A stretch of DNA of 64,000 nt from Hepsetus odoe (GCA_017165825.1 CM029386.1:20634566-20698565), one strand, 5' to 3'; numbered from the stretch's first letter, positions 1-11,984 are shown. A program made the numbers and translations. The notes: generated from the letters alone by a model not told the origin.

Positions 1-644
1 CCAAAAACGATCACAAGCACTAAAATGAGTCATAAGACATCAACAAAGACCATAAAGATGAAGAAGACCAAAAAATAAAGGTACCATTTGTAACCACGAA
101 GCAAACCTTCCCCAGGAAATAGTCCGAAGCCAAATGATGCAGAGATTTCTCCGTTACCTGAAGACTGGAGACGAAAAAGAAAAGAAATCAGCAAGCAGCC
201 TAAAGCCACCTTCCTACTTTCCTTCCTCTCGTCCGTCCCTCGGACTCATACAGGCCGTCCTGTTCTAGCACGTCACGTTATTGTACGTTCACTTTTTGAA
301 AACGTTGTTGTTTTTTTTCTATTATGAAAAGAAAAGCTTACGGGATCCGACAATGCTAAAGGTTACGCGTGACATTTTAAGAAGTAAACATTTCAGCGTA
401 ATTCGGTGGTTGAGATTGGGTTTGGGGTAAACATTTCCTGTTCACATGTGATGGGGACGACAGTAAGCAGTATATAAGCTTCCTTGAGGCTGCCTCGCTT
501 CCTCACATCTCCATAATGGAGGGACTGGACCAATCCTTCTTCAAAACCGGGGGATGAGGCAGAGCGCTCCTAACCATTTTGTGTTGTAACTTATGAAAGT
601 GAACAACAAAAACGCTTCAACATCAAGCCCACTCTGATGATCCC
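1..644. other. Intergenic or intronic, no gene seen
   Basis: I see no convincing exon, RNA gene or recognised repeat here. The stretch is AT-rich with pyrimidine-rich patches near 215-240. If the candidate exon at 2037-2093 is real, this could be its first intron. Confidence 0.4.
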
Positions 645-1103
645 TGACAGACGGGTACCAGCGAGAGTAAATGGGTTTACGGGGCGGTTGTGAGACCAGC
701 TATGTTGTATGGGTTGGAGACGGTGGCGCTGATGAAAAGGCAGGAGGCGGAGCTGGAGGTGTCAGAGTTAAAGATGCTGAGATGTTCGTTGGGTGTGACG
801 AGGATGGACAGGATTAGAAATGAGAATATTAGAGGGACAGATCAGGTTAGAAGTTAGAGAAACAAGGCTGCGTTGGTTTGGACGTGTACAGAGGAGAGAC
901 GAGGATTATATCAGGAGGAGGATGTTGAAGATGGAGCTGAGAAAGAGGAGAAGAGGAAGACCAAAGAGGAGGTTAATGGACGTGGTGAGAGAGGACATGA
1001 AGGTGGTCGGTTTGAAGCAGGAAGAGGCAGAGGACCGGAAGAAATGGAGATGGTTGATCCGCTGTGGCGACCCCTAAACGGGAGCAGCCGAAAGAAGAAG
1101 ATC
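645..1103 (+). mobile_element. LINE 3' tail (ORF2 C-terminal fragment)
   Basis: This is a 5'-truncated non-LTR retrotransposon tail. One frame at 820-1077 encodes the typical post-RT C-terminus: WFGRVQRRDEDYIRR, then a basic GRPKRR stretch, MDVVREDM and a final RCGDP before the stop. The preceding DNA encodes the KRQEAELEVSELKMLR segment in another frame, so the copy is frameshifted. It shares this tail with copies at 9830, 24225 and 41055. The family looks RTE/Jockey-like, but I cannot assign it further. It is a dead copy. Confidence 0.8.
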
Positions 1104-1324
1104 AAGCCCGCTCTGAATCGCTCCGTTCACGCGCTGACCTCCCGACCGCAGAAGGTCAGTGACGGGTACCTGCGCTCCGACAGGAGGTCGACCACGAAGG
1201 CCACCAAATCGATACGTGGACGAGCCTCGCTGTTCTCCACCGGGAGCGGGAGCTGTCGAGCCAGCCGCCTGCGGGAAACGACACAGACGGGGTTACACTG
1301 TCGCAGTGGATTCGAATTCAAGAA

Positions 1325-1325
<1 letters not shown>

Positions 1326-1367
<42 letters not shown>
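1326..1367. repeat. (CA)n microsatellite
   Basis: A nearly pure CA dinucleotide run of about 40 bp, just downstream of the LINE tail. Confidence 0.95.
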
Positions 1368-1370
<3 letters not shown>

Positions 1371-1531
1371 TATAAATGATCGAAAGTGTCTTACACATTC
1401 ACCGTGAGGTCTTTCTCTCGCTGCACCAAAGCGTCCGCCAGCATGGACTGAACGTGCTCCTCGTTTTCAACCAGCTGTCAGGAAAGCACACAGAGAGAGG
1501 AGAGCGTCCTTCAGGGGATGTAGCCGTTCAA

Positions 1532-1674
1532 GTGAAAGTGAAAGCGACTAACCGCCATTGGGAGCGTTTAACCCGCACACACCGTGCAGCGATGTCCAGT
1601 GCCCAGAGAGCAGTGATGGTTACGGTACCTTGCCGAACCTGGGACCTAGTCCCTCAACACTAGAGGGCCCCAGG
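1532..1674 (-). mobile_element. tRNA-headed SINE, partial, minus
   Basis: A degraded copy of the SINE that recurs throughout the window, read on the minus strand. It keeps the 3' GTGAAAGTGAAAG-type end, the GAGCAGTGATGG block and a remnant of the tRNA-like head. The stretch from about 1675 to 2036 holds nothing recognised. Confidence 0.6.
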
Positions 1675-2036
1675 AAATGAACACAAGAGGTGTGTGAGGA
1701 CGAGTGCCCTTAAAATGACTCGTTGGCAGATATTTGAGTTTTTTTAGACAGTATTGACCAAAATAGGGATTATAAATCCCCTCTCACTCATATGGGGTGT
1801 AATCTTGTTTGTTTTCGGAAATAATCCCAAAATAAGTCTTTAGGCACACAGCAGGAACCCAAACATGTGGATTATGAGCGACTATCATGAGCTGGTGTGC
1901 TCCCGGTTAGCCGTTTCCTAACTCCTCCGTTCCACCTTAAATAGTGTATGAGTGGGGCGCGTCCGGCGCGCAGAGCGGCACGATTTAAGGTGGAAATCTT
2001 CAATCGCGAGCTAACGGCACCTCCGCGGCTACTCAC

Positions 2037-2093
2037 CAGCAGGGTGGCCGTGCTGAGCTCCGGGAGTTTGCTGTAGGGTGTTAACAACGCCAT
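2037..2093 (-). CDS. Candidate first coding exon, unidentified gene
   Basis: An ATG at 2093 opens 19 codons (MALLTPYSKLPELSTATLL) that end exactly at a strong donor, CTG|GTGAGT, with the intron starting at 2036. The surroundings are CpG-rich, and a perfect TGACGTCA lies about 85 bp upstream, as expected at a promoter. I do not recognise the peptide. The gene would run left and out of the window, since no second exon is visible in 1-2036. Alternatively this is a chance ORF inside a CpG island. The donor fit and promoter context are seen; that it is a gene is inference. Confidence 0.4.
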
Positions 2094-2177
2094 TGGACGC
2101 TTATTCTGGTGTTTATCTTAATCCGAACGCATCCTCACACCGGAACAGCACTTCCCGCCGCTTGTTTTCAAAGGCGG

Positions 2178-2185
2178 TGACGTCA
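2178..2185. promoter_or_regulatory. Perfect CRE palindrome
   Basis: The octamer TGACGTCA sits in GC-rich DNA about 85 bp upstream of the candidate start at 2093. This is the consensus site for CREB/ATF factors. Occupancy is unknown. Confidence 0.45.
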
Positions 2186-2310
2186 TCTCCCTTTATTTGG
2201 CGGCGCGGTGCTGCCACCTGGCGGCGCAGCGGAGAAACACACCTCCGTGAACAGACAACACAGTGCACCCCAAGTGTTTCTGCATGAATCCCCACCCACA
2301 CACTCTGCAC

Positions 2311-2548
2311 TCAGGAGCTCCCTCGAGCAAGGTACTGTCCCCATCACTGCTCCCTGGGTGCTGGATAGGGCTGCGGTGTGCGCGCGTTGGAAAGCAGAGG
2401 ATGTATCACGGTTTTATTTTTTTGTTTCACTGTGTGTCATGTTTCATAATGACAGTCACTTACACTTCACTTGATCAAGGGTACCTCAGCTCAACCCATC
2501 GGTTTGGGACGCACACCCTGCTGAAAGGACCTAGTCCCTAAACACCAG
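2311..2548. mobile_element. Two abutting SINE fragments
   Basis: A plus-strand SINE fragment (about 2311-2470, with CTCGAGCAAGGTACTGTCCCC and the poor 3' half) is followed by a minus-strand fragment (about 2472-2548, with GGTACCTCA and CCTAGTCCCTAAACAC). They form a head-to-head or nested pair. Confidence 0.6.
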
Positions 2549-5227
2549 TCATCAAGATATCAGACACAACAGTAACATTTTGGAAAACATGTAACGGCCG
2601 TGAACGTAATTACGTCACATTCGATGTTTATTTTTATGTAATAAACTTTTACTTCGGTGTCGATTCTGAGAACACTGAAGTCCGCGAGGTGGCGCAAGAC
2701 CAGCTCCGTCTCACACCGCTAACGCACCCAAACCCGTTTAAATCGGATTCGGACTGCGTGTGTAAACACACAAACATGGAAACAATTCAGGAGGCAAAAA
2801 TAACGCCACACTCCAACTTCTTTAGCGTTGAATTTTCAAAATCGTTTATTAATTTTTATATTTGACAGGATGAGATTTTTTTTTTCTTTTTTCCAGATTA
2901 GATAACCTCCTTACACAGCAAATAAAAAAAAAAAAAAAGAAGAGGAAAACCTAAAAGTTCTGCACACAACATGGTTAACGAGAAGAAACGCTCGTCTCGC
3001 GCTGTAACCAAAAGTACAAATACGCCTGGAGGGAAGTGGTGTCTCTCGTTTGCATTCACAGTAAATCGCTGTGTGTTGTGTGGACGTAGCATCAATTCAT
3101 GAACTCAAGTTTTTTGTTTTTTTCCGCCCGTCAAACAGAACCGAAGTGTGCGCATGTGTGTGTACGTACTATGAAACTGGAACCCAACAGCTAACGAGCG
3201 AACGAAAAGGTAAATGACCAAAAATATTGGCAACCGATAACCGAGACTTCTCGTTTTTCTCACGCGGCGGGCTAAAGGGGCAAATCAGAGTCTGTGAATC
3301 GGAGTCAGGATTCAGTGAAGAGTCACTCGGGGCAGTTTGGTGCGAGTCTTGCGTCTCAGTGGTGGCGAATGGAACCAGACGTCAAAGAGTTCTAGAGTGA
3401 CACAAAGTAGTTTCACACACGGAGACAAAACAGCCTTAAAGAACTATTTCACCATCACGTCATACACAACGGCCAGAAGACGCGGGCAGCTTCGCTTGTG
3501 GGTTCAACAGCGGAGACGTCTGGTTCCGTTCTCCACCGCTGTAAAGAACCCTGCCCGTTTCTGCTTAACGGAACCCAACGTGTCAAATCCGCTCGGACCG
3601 TTCAGATCTCATGCAGACGTTCTGTACGATGGCAGGGATTTTCGCTTAGCTCGGGAGGTGAAGGAGTCACCTGAAAATAAAGATGCTGCTCCTCATGCCA
3701 CCGACGGGTAACTCCTTAACAGAGTCCAGCCTCATAGCAGCTGCATAAACAACAAAAGCATCAACAGTGATCAAGTCAATGTTCAATAACAGAACCAAAA
3801 GGAGAGAGGAAAAAAACAAAAAAACAAAAAAAAAAAAACAGATCGGTTGTTCTGAAAGAAAATACACAGCTTTAGTGGTAGCTCAGCCTCTCAGAGGGGT
3901 TTGCGCTCCTCCGGTAACTCAGTGTAACATGACGTGAAACGGGCCGAACGTCTCGGGCTCCTTTGGTTGGCGCTCTCCATTTCTCAGCGCGACAAATCTC
4001 ATTAAAAACGGGCATTTCGTCGAGGCGCCCACGGTTTCACACGAGGTTTCTCTCACTCACGCTCACTCCAGCTTCTGATTCACTTCCTGTCCGTGTTCCA
4101 TGTGCTTTCACTGCTTTATGACTCATTAGATTGGGGAGGGGGGGGGATAATGGTTCATCAAAAGCAAAACTTCTACCCAGACGCGTCTGGTGTCTGCTCC
4201 TGTGGTTTTGCGATGGAGTTATGAGCTTAATGTTATGTTATTTTGTTGCAAATTTAGTCCTTGTTTATTAGCCTTGAGATTATTCACCAGCTCTGCGCGG
4301 TTCAGCGAAAGGAAGCCGCTGATTGAGGGGAAAAAGTGGGAAATTTGAGTTTGTGTGAACCATCGCTTCAGTTGGTCCGATCCCACGCCTAACAGCAGGC
4401 AGGATTTATCAAAGGGCATCTCTATCGTCAGCCTTGTATCTCCAAAACAGAAAAAGAAGGAAAAAATACTTTTTACTCGCTTCACTCCACGGCCAAACAA
4501 TGTAAAGGGCGGCTGTTCTTTTCAAATTCTTCTAAAATTCATTCGACATCTGACGTTGTGTGTTAGCGCTCGTTACTGAGCAGCTCAGCTTTGCTGAAAA
4601 CAGGAGAAGAGCCCCAAGCCGGAACCGTTTGTTGAGCTAGGAGTTCAACGCGGTCCAGGCTGGCGCTGAGGGCGTCAGGTGGGACGGTTCTTTTATTGTA
4701 AACAAGTCGAATATTCAGATAAGTTTGGATCGGCTTCTGCACCACGTCAGCCTGAAGCTTCGGTGGTCTTTCAAAAGGTGAAGCACCGGCGACGCTGCGA
4801 CTCGATGAAGGTCATATTTTAAGGTTTAAGGCTGGACATGCAGATGCTGTTAACTGAGCGATCCATGCTCCGCCCACAAAGGCTTCATTTCCCTCTCAAC
4901 CAACAAGAACAAACGAATCCACGGAAATCGAATCGAGCAGCACACTTGATCAAATCACCTACGCTCGCGCTCGAATGATACCGCGCGGGTGTGAAAGCCC
5001 AGCGTAGGTTTATCGTAGTTTTGCCTTTTAATTAAGCTACCGCTGAAATGGCATTAATGGGCGGAGCCTGGACGGGTCAGCTGTGCCACGTACTGGCAGT
5101 TGATGCCGTTTTGTCGTTTGAGCCCATCCGGTCACGACAGATCAGTTAAACGCGCAGAGATGCAGAACACGGACAGGAAGTCATGTAAAAGTATTGCAAC
5201 CTCTCTCTCTTTCTCATTCTACATGTT
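2549..5227. other. luc7l2 3' flank, probable 3' UTR in part
   Basis: No coding exon is visible. The segment from about 2850 to 5227 is free of SINE and LINE copies and lies just downstream of the luc7l2 stop on the minus strand. Minus-strand AATAAA motifs (TTTATT on plus) occur near 4692 and 2845, either of which could end the transcript. Homopurine and homopyrimidine A/T runs occur near 2878-2940 and 3808-3840. How far the UTR extends is inference. Confidence 0.4.
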
Positions 5228-8200
5228 CTATATCTCTCCTGACTCCCTCTCCTCCGAGCTGGATCGGTTCTCTCTCTCCAGTGAGACGGAGCGCTCTCTC
5301 CCCCTCAGTCTGCCTGTCTCTGGCGATGAAGGGGGCGACCTCGGCCTTTCGCCCGTCTCTCTCTCCACTTCCCTCCGTGCGTCCTCCCTCCACCGGTCCT
5401 CTCCTCCGTACTCCCTCCATTGCTCCTGTGATGCGGAACACTCCCGTTCTCTGGTGTGCGAGGACCTGAGAGAGACAGAACGAGTGTGAGAGTGACGTCA
5501 GAGCTGGAATTAAACTGGGTTCCGAGAGAGGCTGTTGAGAACTCGGGTGCACTCAGGGTGAGGAACTTCACCTTTTCTTCTTCCTTCTGTGCGAATGCGA
5601 GCGAGAGCGGTGTCGTTCTTTGTGTCTGTGCTTTCTCTCTCTATCTCGGTCTCGAGAGCGAGACGAGCGGTGCCGCCGAGAGCGATGAGAGGAGCTCCCG
5701 CCATCCCTGAGAGAAAGAGAGCAACCGTGACTCCCATTAATGAGGCCCAAATCCTGCAAGAAGGTAAATAAGGAAGTCCGCAGCATCACTGCTGACCCTG
5801 CAGGTAGACTCACCTGTATCTGTCTCCACTTCTAGATCTCGACCTACAAAGAGCAAAAAGAGGGATTTAAAAACAAAACGCTGGCTGTCCACTAATGAAG
5901 ACTGAAACAGCGAGACTTGGGTTGTGTCCCAGACTCTTCCCTCCGCTGCACAGGAGACTCACCTTCTCCGATCTCGCTCTCTTTCTCTTTCCCTCTCCCT
6001 CTCTCGCTCTCTCTCCCTTTCTCTTTCTCTCTCCCGTTCACGTTCCCTCTCCCTCTCCATTTCCCACTCCCTCTCTCTCTCCGCTCTCTCCTCTCGGTCC
6101 CTCTCCTCCCTCCGCCTCATCCGCATCCGCTCCTGCTTCTCTGCCACTGCTTTCTGAGGAAGAGAAAGATGGAGAAAAGGCAAAAGAGAGAGATATCAAA
6201 TTAAAGAAATGTGGGCTTCACTTTGTCTGGTCAACCTGAACAACACACTTGCGCTCCAGCGTGAAAAAGAGTGCTTATTGTCCTCACCCTCAGTTTCTCG
6301 AGCTTCTCCCGGATCTCGATGAACCCCAGATGCAATTTCCCACCAAAGTGGTCGGCGAGGCGCCGGTCGTTGTCATGGAGACCAAGATAGGCCGAGCAGA
6401 CCTCGCACACCCTTAGCTTCTGCTGCTGGAAACTGGAGGCCGGCATGGAGTTCCGGTATATGTCCTGAAGACAGACAGACAGCAGAACTGAGTATCAGCC
6501 CCTCCACTGGCCGGATTAATTACCTCGTATCTCCACTTGACCATTCACAGACGAAGCTGACGGGCAGATGACTGGGTTGAAAAAACGCTGAAACAGCAAG
6601 GCCTTTGGGGTCTGTTCAGAGACACCCTGAGTTCTAACCTCCTCTTAACTCGACTGATCGGAAGCACAAGAACTGCAGAAAGATCCCAGACCAGCTCTTG
6701 ACCCAGAACGGACCCTGTATTAATGCGTCATTAACATTTAAAACGCTCCCAGATCGTTGCATTTCTGATAAAATTATCCTTTTATTTGGTTGCATTTTGC
6801 TCAAGACAAGAGAAAACACCTTTTCTAAACAGCGAGCGTTCACATGCTCTCACAAGGTCTTCGGGACGCATGTCAAATACACCGAATCTCTACAGAACTT
6901 ACTTAATGGCTTATACTGATTAAAGCATCTTCAGTCTTTATCTACTTTATACAAGAGTTTATGTTCTGTGTATAAAATAAACTGACAACATACAAAAGTG
7001 GATTACTCTCAGTGGGTTAACATCAACAACGCTCCAGGGGCTTGAGAATATAAACTGAGCTCTATGTGTAGTTATGTACAATGCCGTGCTATCATTTTCG
7101 ATGCTAAAAGTTAGAAGAGGGACCACACACAGCTCCTTTAATGATTATAAAGATGTCGTTCTAACTTTAGCACCTCTCAGGAGAAAGCGGAAACGTTTTG
7201 AAATGGTCAACAGCGGTCTTTTCAATCACTCGGCCCAAATTCGAACCATCAGTGCTTTTGCTGGAAGTCACCTTGTATAACAGACGTGATACACGGAATT
7301 AGAGACCCAAGTCGGACAGCTTTGAGTGTACTTTGTGGTGTTTCGGTACCTCTGCCTCTTTTTTGAGGGTGCGCGTTTTCTCCACTTTCTCCAAAACCTG
7401 CTGAGCCTCGTCCACGTTTCCTTCTCCACCAAGCTGCTCCGCTCGAGCCAGCAGCTTTCCGATTTCCTCGTTCAACTCATGAACCCGCTCCGCCTAGAAC
7501 CCGCACACGCACACACAGAATTGTATTACTATACAAGCAGGGATGGAGATGTTAGCACAGTTGTTCCCCATAAACCTACACAAGCTTGAGCTGAAGCCTA
7601 ATCCTAACTTAACATAGAAAATAAAATGTAAACCTAATGCTTAGCCTAAATCTAACAAACAGTTACGGTCAAGATGTATCTATTAAGGACGTAACGATTC
7701 AGGTTTTTCCTCCCAAAAACTTAAAATCTTGAGGCTCAGTTGAAAGTGATCTTTGAGTTTTCATAAATACTTCTAAAATTGTTGCTCCAGTTATAATTAT
7801 GTATTATTAGCAGTGGTGATATAAAAAATACATTGAGAACTTTGTTAGCATGGTCTTAATAAAACTTTAATAACCAAGACCTGCACGATCGTCAGAATGA
7901 TCCAGGGCTTCCTGTCAACTGCCTCTACAGTTTGCAACACAGCAGGTGTGCGCAATGTCTGTTTAAACGCTGCCTAACTGACATCCTGCCAGTATGAAAA
8001 TACGAGTTTCAGGGGAAACTAGAAACACAAGGGAATTCCCTGTGTGCACTTTGCTAAAGACATTATCTAGTCCCATAAACGCTCCGTCTATTATGCGTGT
8101 GTAGCATCACGTCCTTCTATTGGTGGCTGATCAGGCTAAAAAAAAAAAGAAGGTAGTCCCAAAAGAAACATCTACATTTACGCCATTTAGCAGACGCTCT

Positions 8201-10621
8201 TATCCAGAGCGACGACCAATTCCTGATTACAGGGACAGTCGTGTCCCCCCCCCAGAACAAGTTGGGCTTCAGGGTCTTGCTCAGGAACCCAATGGTGGTG
8301 CTGGATGCTCAGTATGCTCCTAAAATGCCAAGAAAACTCTGCTTACGTATCATACCTTAGCAGCGACCTCTGCACTGATCTCTTCCTGCGTCTCGGCCAA
8401 TCGCTTCTTGGCCAGTTCGGTTCTCCGGTCACAGTCTGCGATGAAGGATTGCAAGTGCTCCGCAGCCTGCGAAAAGGCATCCGAAACATAACAGAAACAA
8501 CACGTTGGTCGAAAAGGGCGAATCAAACTAAATTTGAATGAACCATTCACTAGGAACTAGTCTCACGCTTCACAAAAGAGGCTTGTGAAGGAACCATCTG
8601 ATACCGAAAAATAGAGTTAATGGCACACAGCTAACAGCTAAAGCTAGGTGGTCCTCATGGCTGCATTTCTGCATTTCATAATCCAACTAAAGTTACGCAA
8701 GAACAAATCGAGCAAGCGAAAATGTAGGAATCCTTTAAGGGAAATGCTTCCTGCTTCAAATGGTGGCAGCAGATGCTGCGCTACAGACTTCAGGATTCTC
8801 AAAGGTGTCCTAACGTCATACTCACGTCCAGTTCAAAGAAGTACTCCTGGTGTTTGGAGGCGATCTCATAGTCTGCCCTTAACGCAAGGTCATGAACCTT
8901 CAAACACTCCCCCAGGTCCATGCGCTGCAGAGCACACACGCACAGTTTAGTTCAGATGAAAGCCTCATAGAGAGCGAGGGAGAGTGAAAGAGAGACAAGG
9001 TGACCAATGTTCCTCACTCACCGTTCCTGACAGTATATCATGAGGGCAGGACTCTAACAGATGACTTTTACACACACTTTCATCCGTGAACTTGATCCTC
9101 TGTCGCATGGTGTCTCCTGCAATAGTACACAGCATAAACACGGGACACACGTATGAAGCTGTACATCATGTCTGAAGTGCAAAGAGGTATCGGCGAAGCA
9201 AGCAAGCTCTTAAATGAATGAGTGTGCAAATTACTACAAAGGGCGATGTGTGTGCATGTATCCTTTCGCACCGTGCAGCTTAAAATAGGGTGATGCGACG
9301 ACACCTATGACGATAGTGATAAAACTGCTTCGGGATACAGTTCTCCGAGTTCTGACATCATGGGCAGTTAGAGGACGCCGATGAAGCGTTGGGGAAATGC
9401 TGATGAAAAACGTGTTTGCATTTTAGATACGGCTCCTTCTTCCAAATTTAAGCTTGTGAGATGTCTGAAAGAGCTGATATCGTTTTGTATTGCGATCATC
9501 TATTTCTCACCCTTAGTGAAGCTTTCATGCTGCACTGTAAACTGTTGCTGATGTTCACATGGGCTGTGTGCGGTTCTGACTGACCTACAGATATGAAACA
9601 TTGGATATCAGCTGGAAATCGCGATGCTGACCTTGAGTATCGGTGCAACCCTCTGGAGGAGAGGGAGGGAAGTCGCGTTGGGACGCCTTACTCTAAGAGA
9701 ATCTGTTAACAGGCTCTATAATGAGTCTCTCTCCTGACAGTTTCCAATCCTAACGATCATATATTGCATATACTGGGATCAATAAAGTATCAATCTATCT
9801 GAGAAAAATCTCTTTCTTTAAGAAACAAAGTCAGAGAAGAGAGATTTCGTCGGTTTGGACAGGTGCAGAGGAGACGAAGATTATATCGGGATGTTGAGGA
9901 TGGAGCTGCCAGGCAACAAGGACAAAGAAGAGGTTCTTGACTGACTGACTACTTGACTACTTCATGGACGTGGTGAGAGAGGACATGCAGGTGGTCGGCG
10001 CGAAAGCGGACGATATAGAAGACAGGAAGAAATGGAGGCAGACCATCCGCTGTGGCGACTCCTAACCGGGAGAAGCTGAAAGAAGAAGGAGGATCTCTCT
10101 TTCCCTCTATGAGCCCTAACTTTCTCATTCTCAGAACGTGTGATAACCTTTCCCTGTGTGCAGGATCATCATGTGCAACATGCGAGTAAATACTGACCCG
10201 GCAAAACCCAGAGGTGCACAGCGTTCACCCTATTCAACTTCATCACCTGCCCATAAATAAGTGTTTACACAGCACAGGATGACAAATTGTAACACTTTGT
10301 ATGCTTTGTGGTCTAAAAGTTTACAAAGTGTAATAGTAATGTGTGCATTTTTATGGTACAGAGACTCCATGACTCAATACATGTGTTTATATTATTCCCA
10401 TAGTGTCTCTATCTGTAACATAGGCTATTTAAATAAAGATCAATAAAGTTTTCTCCCTGTTATCTATGCTAGCCAGGCGTCCCCCATCCAGCGTGGTTAG
10501 CTGCTAGGCTAAGCAGGTCTGTACTGTCAGCGTGCTCAGGAGCCCGGAGAAGTGACTCACCGTCCCGGCCGGTGCCCATCAGCTGGTCCAGCATGGCCCT
10601 CATCTGCGCCTGGGCCGACAT
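5228..10621 (-). CDS. luc7l2: LUC7-like splicing factor (LUC7L2-type), 9 exons
   Basis: This is a U1 snRNP-associated nuclear protein that influences 5' splice site choice. The coding exons are 10621-10561, 9116-9022, 8924-8826, 8466-8356, 7493-7350, 6464-6288, 6153-5963, 5706-5572 and 5465-5228. All have GT-AG ends, and the phases close to 416 aa. The protein starts MSAQAQMRAMLDQLMGT. Zinc finger 1 is CCCH (C36, C44, C59, H63). Helical coiled-coil exons follow, then C2H2 zinc finger 2 (C190, C193, H209, H215) in RVCEVCSAYLGLHDNDRR. A long RE/RS-rich tail ends SSSEERESGEI. Human LUC7L2 is about 392 aa. Residues such as LHLGFIEIREKLE and HLQSFIADCDRR match LUC7L2 better than LUC7L, but fish paralogy could change the symbol. 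Exon 7 is partly a coding (CT)n tract that gives RERERE. Confidence 0.93.
5973..6060 (-). repeat. Coding (CT)n-like tract in luc7l2 exon 7
   Basis: The plus strand reads as imperfect CTCTCTCTTTCC-type simple sequence. On the minus strand it codes for alternating Arg and Glu in frame. Several long ORFs in other frames here are by-products of this tract. Confidence 0.85.
8165..8312 (+). mobile_element. Dispersed element with CAGACGCTCTTATCCAGAGC motif
   Basis: It contains the teleost repeat motif ATTTAGCAGACGCTCTTATC, followed by CCTGATTACAGGGACAG and GGGTCTTGCTCAGG. A longer copy lies at 13035-13235. It sits in luc7l2 intron 4 and is probably a SINE; I cannot name the family from sequence alone. 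Confidence 0.65.
9830..10092 (+). mobile_element. LINE 3' tail, rearranged
   Basis: A copy of the tail seen at 645-1103, with the RRFGQVQRRRRLY-type, MDVVREDMQVVG and CGDS segments recognisable across frames. A TTGACTGACTGACTACTTGA-like insertion near 9937-9960 interrupts it. It lies in luc7l2 intron 1, antisense to the gene. It is non-functional. Confidence 0.75.
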
Positions 10622-11200
10622 CCCGCCGCCCTTCCCGTTTACTCGCCTCCTCGGGACCCTTCACTCTCCGCACACGCTCTTCACGCTCCCGCGGCGCGCC
10701 GTCGGCAGGCCCGGGCCTCGCGCGCGCGCGCGAGATGGAACTTTTCGAACGGGGAATTCCACGAACAGAATCCGCTGAGATTATCAGTCTAACGGTTCTA
10801 ACGGCTCCCTCCCCCAAAACGAAGCGCCTCGGAGCGTCCTTTATCCCCCCTTTTCGCCCCTCGCTCCCCTCTCACCCTGTTAGCACGCCGAGCTAAGCTA
10901 ACGCTAACTGAACGTTTGAAAACCCGCGGCGGCCTCTTTCTTTTTTTTCCCTCCTCCACTTCACTCTCCTCCGACTCCTGCGACGGTTCCTCCCCCGCCT
11001 GGACCCGGTCCCCTCTTTATTCATCCATTGGGGCGATGTTTGGCGCTCGCTTTTTTATTTTGTATGTGTTTTTTGGTTGTTTATCGCTGTTTTTTTCCGC
11101 GCTCGGCTCGGACAGGAAGCGCGGCGGAACAGGGGGAGGCGCCTGATTGGTGGAGCGCCGGGTGACGTCAGCGGCGCTGTTTCCCTTCGGCCACTTCTAA
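10622..11200 (-). promoter_or_regulatory. luc7l2 CpG-rich promoter and 5' UTR region
   Basis: GC- and CpG-rich DNA directly upstream of the luc7l2 start includes GCGCGCGCGC near 10720. A perfect CRE, TGACGTCA, lies at 11163-11170. This is the layout of a housekeeping CpG-island promoter. No TATA box is placed with confidence, and the transcription start is not determined. Confidence 0.6.
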
Positions 11201-11235
11201 AGCGTGACATTAAAGAGCCCGTACCCTTCAAAAAG

Positions 11236-11445
11236 GTGACGGTCACTGGGAAGCGCAGCGAAACGCAGCGTCGGCCTTTAACCCCCACACACCGCAGTGA
11301 TCGGCCATATCCAGCGCCCGGGGAGCAGTGATGGGGACGGTACCTTGCTCAAGGGTAACTCGGGGCAACCTACTGATCTGGGATTCTAACCCACAACCTT
11401 CTTATCCCGGGTCTGCATCCCTGAACACGAGACCGCCGCCGCCCC
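11236..11445 (-). mobile_element. tRNA-headed SINE, minus
   Basis: The SINE is read on the minus strand: GGGCGGCGG head remnant, a box-B-like segment opposite GGGATTCTAACCCAC, then the GGTACCTTGCTCAAGGGTAA and GGGGAGCAGTGATGGGGACG blocks. Confidence 0.75.
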
Positions 11446-11749
11446 ATCTTTTCTTTTAATGTTAGTGTCGAAAAATACTATTAAAAATATTAGAATACTT
11501 ATTATAAAAAGTGTTATTTTTCATTATACGTTAGTTACATTTACGTTGGTGATATTTAGTGCAGGTTGCACAAAATTTATATTTATATATATTTGTTTTT
11601 GCACAATCAGAAGGTGGCACCTGATTGGTCGAGCCGGGTGACGTCCTTCAGAACAGGACCTTCCTCCGTTCTGGAGACACCTGCTGAGTCAGGACTCTTT
11701 ACTGGAGGTGAACAGAACCAGACGTCGGATCCTCACAGGCAGTTATAAC

Positions 11750-11984
11750 ATTGGGCAGGGGGAGTTGCCCCTGCATTGGAAGACTGTGGGTTCGATTCCC
11801 TCACCTGCAGGTTGCACTGAGGTACCCTTGAGCAAGGCACCGTCCCTGTCACTGCTCCCCGGGTGCTTTCAATAGCTGCCCACTGCTGCACGGTGTTTGC
11901 AAGGGTTAAATGCAGAGGTCGAGTTTCGTTGTGGTTCACTGTGTGGTGACCTCGCAATGACGAGAATAGTCACTTTCACTTTCT
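11750..11984 (+). mobile_element. tRNA-headed SINE, plus, near full length
   Basis: The head reads GGGCAGGGGGAGTTGCCCC. GGGTTCGATTCCC provides a good RNA polymerase III B box. It is followed by GAGGTACCCTTGAGCAAGG, CACTGCTCCCCGGGTGC and the ACTTTCACTTTC 3' end. It is one of the better copies in the window. Confidence 0.85.

Noticed and set aside
5194..5552. Plus- and minus-strand Ser- or Arg-rich ORFs of 90-130 codons
   Set aside because: They are alternative frames of luc7l2 exon 9, whose spliced frame ends SSSEERESGEI.
5895..6239. Plus-strand ORFs of LSLSLS or SPSPSP
   Set aside because: They are shadows of the luc7l2 exon 7 CT-rich tract.
11790..11810. tRNA gene suggested by GGTTCGATTCC box
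   Set aside because: The B box belongs to the SINE head. No acceptor stem or cloverleaf can be formed from the surrounding bases.
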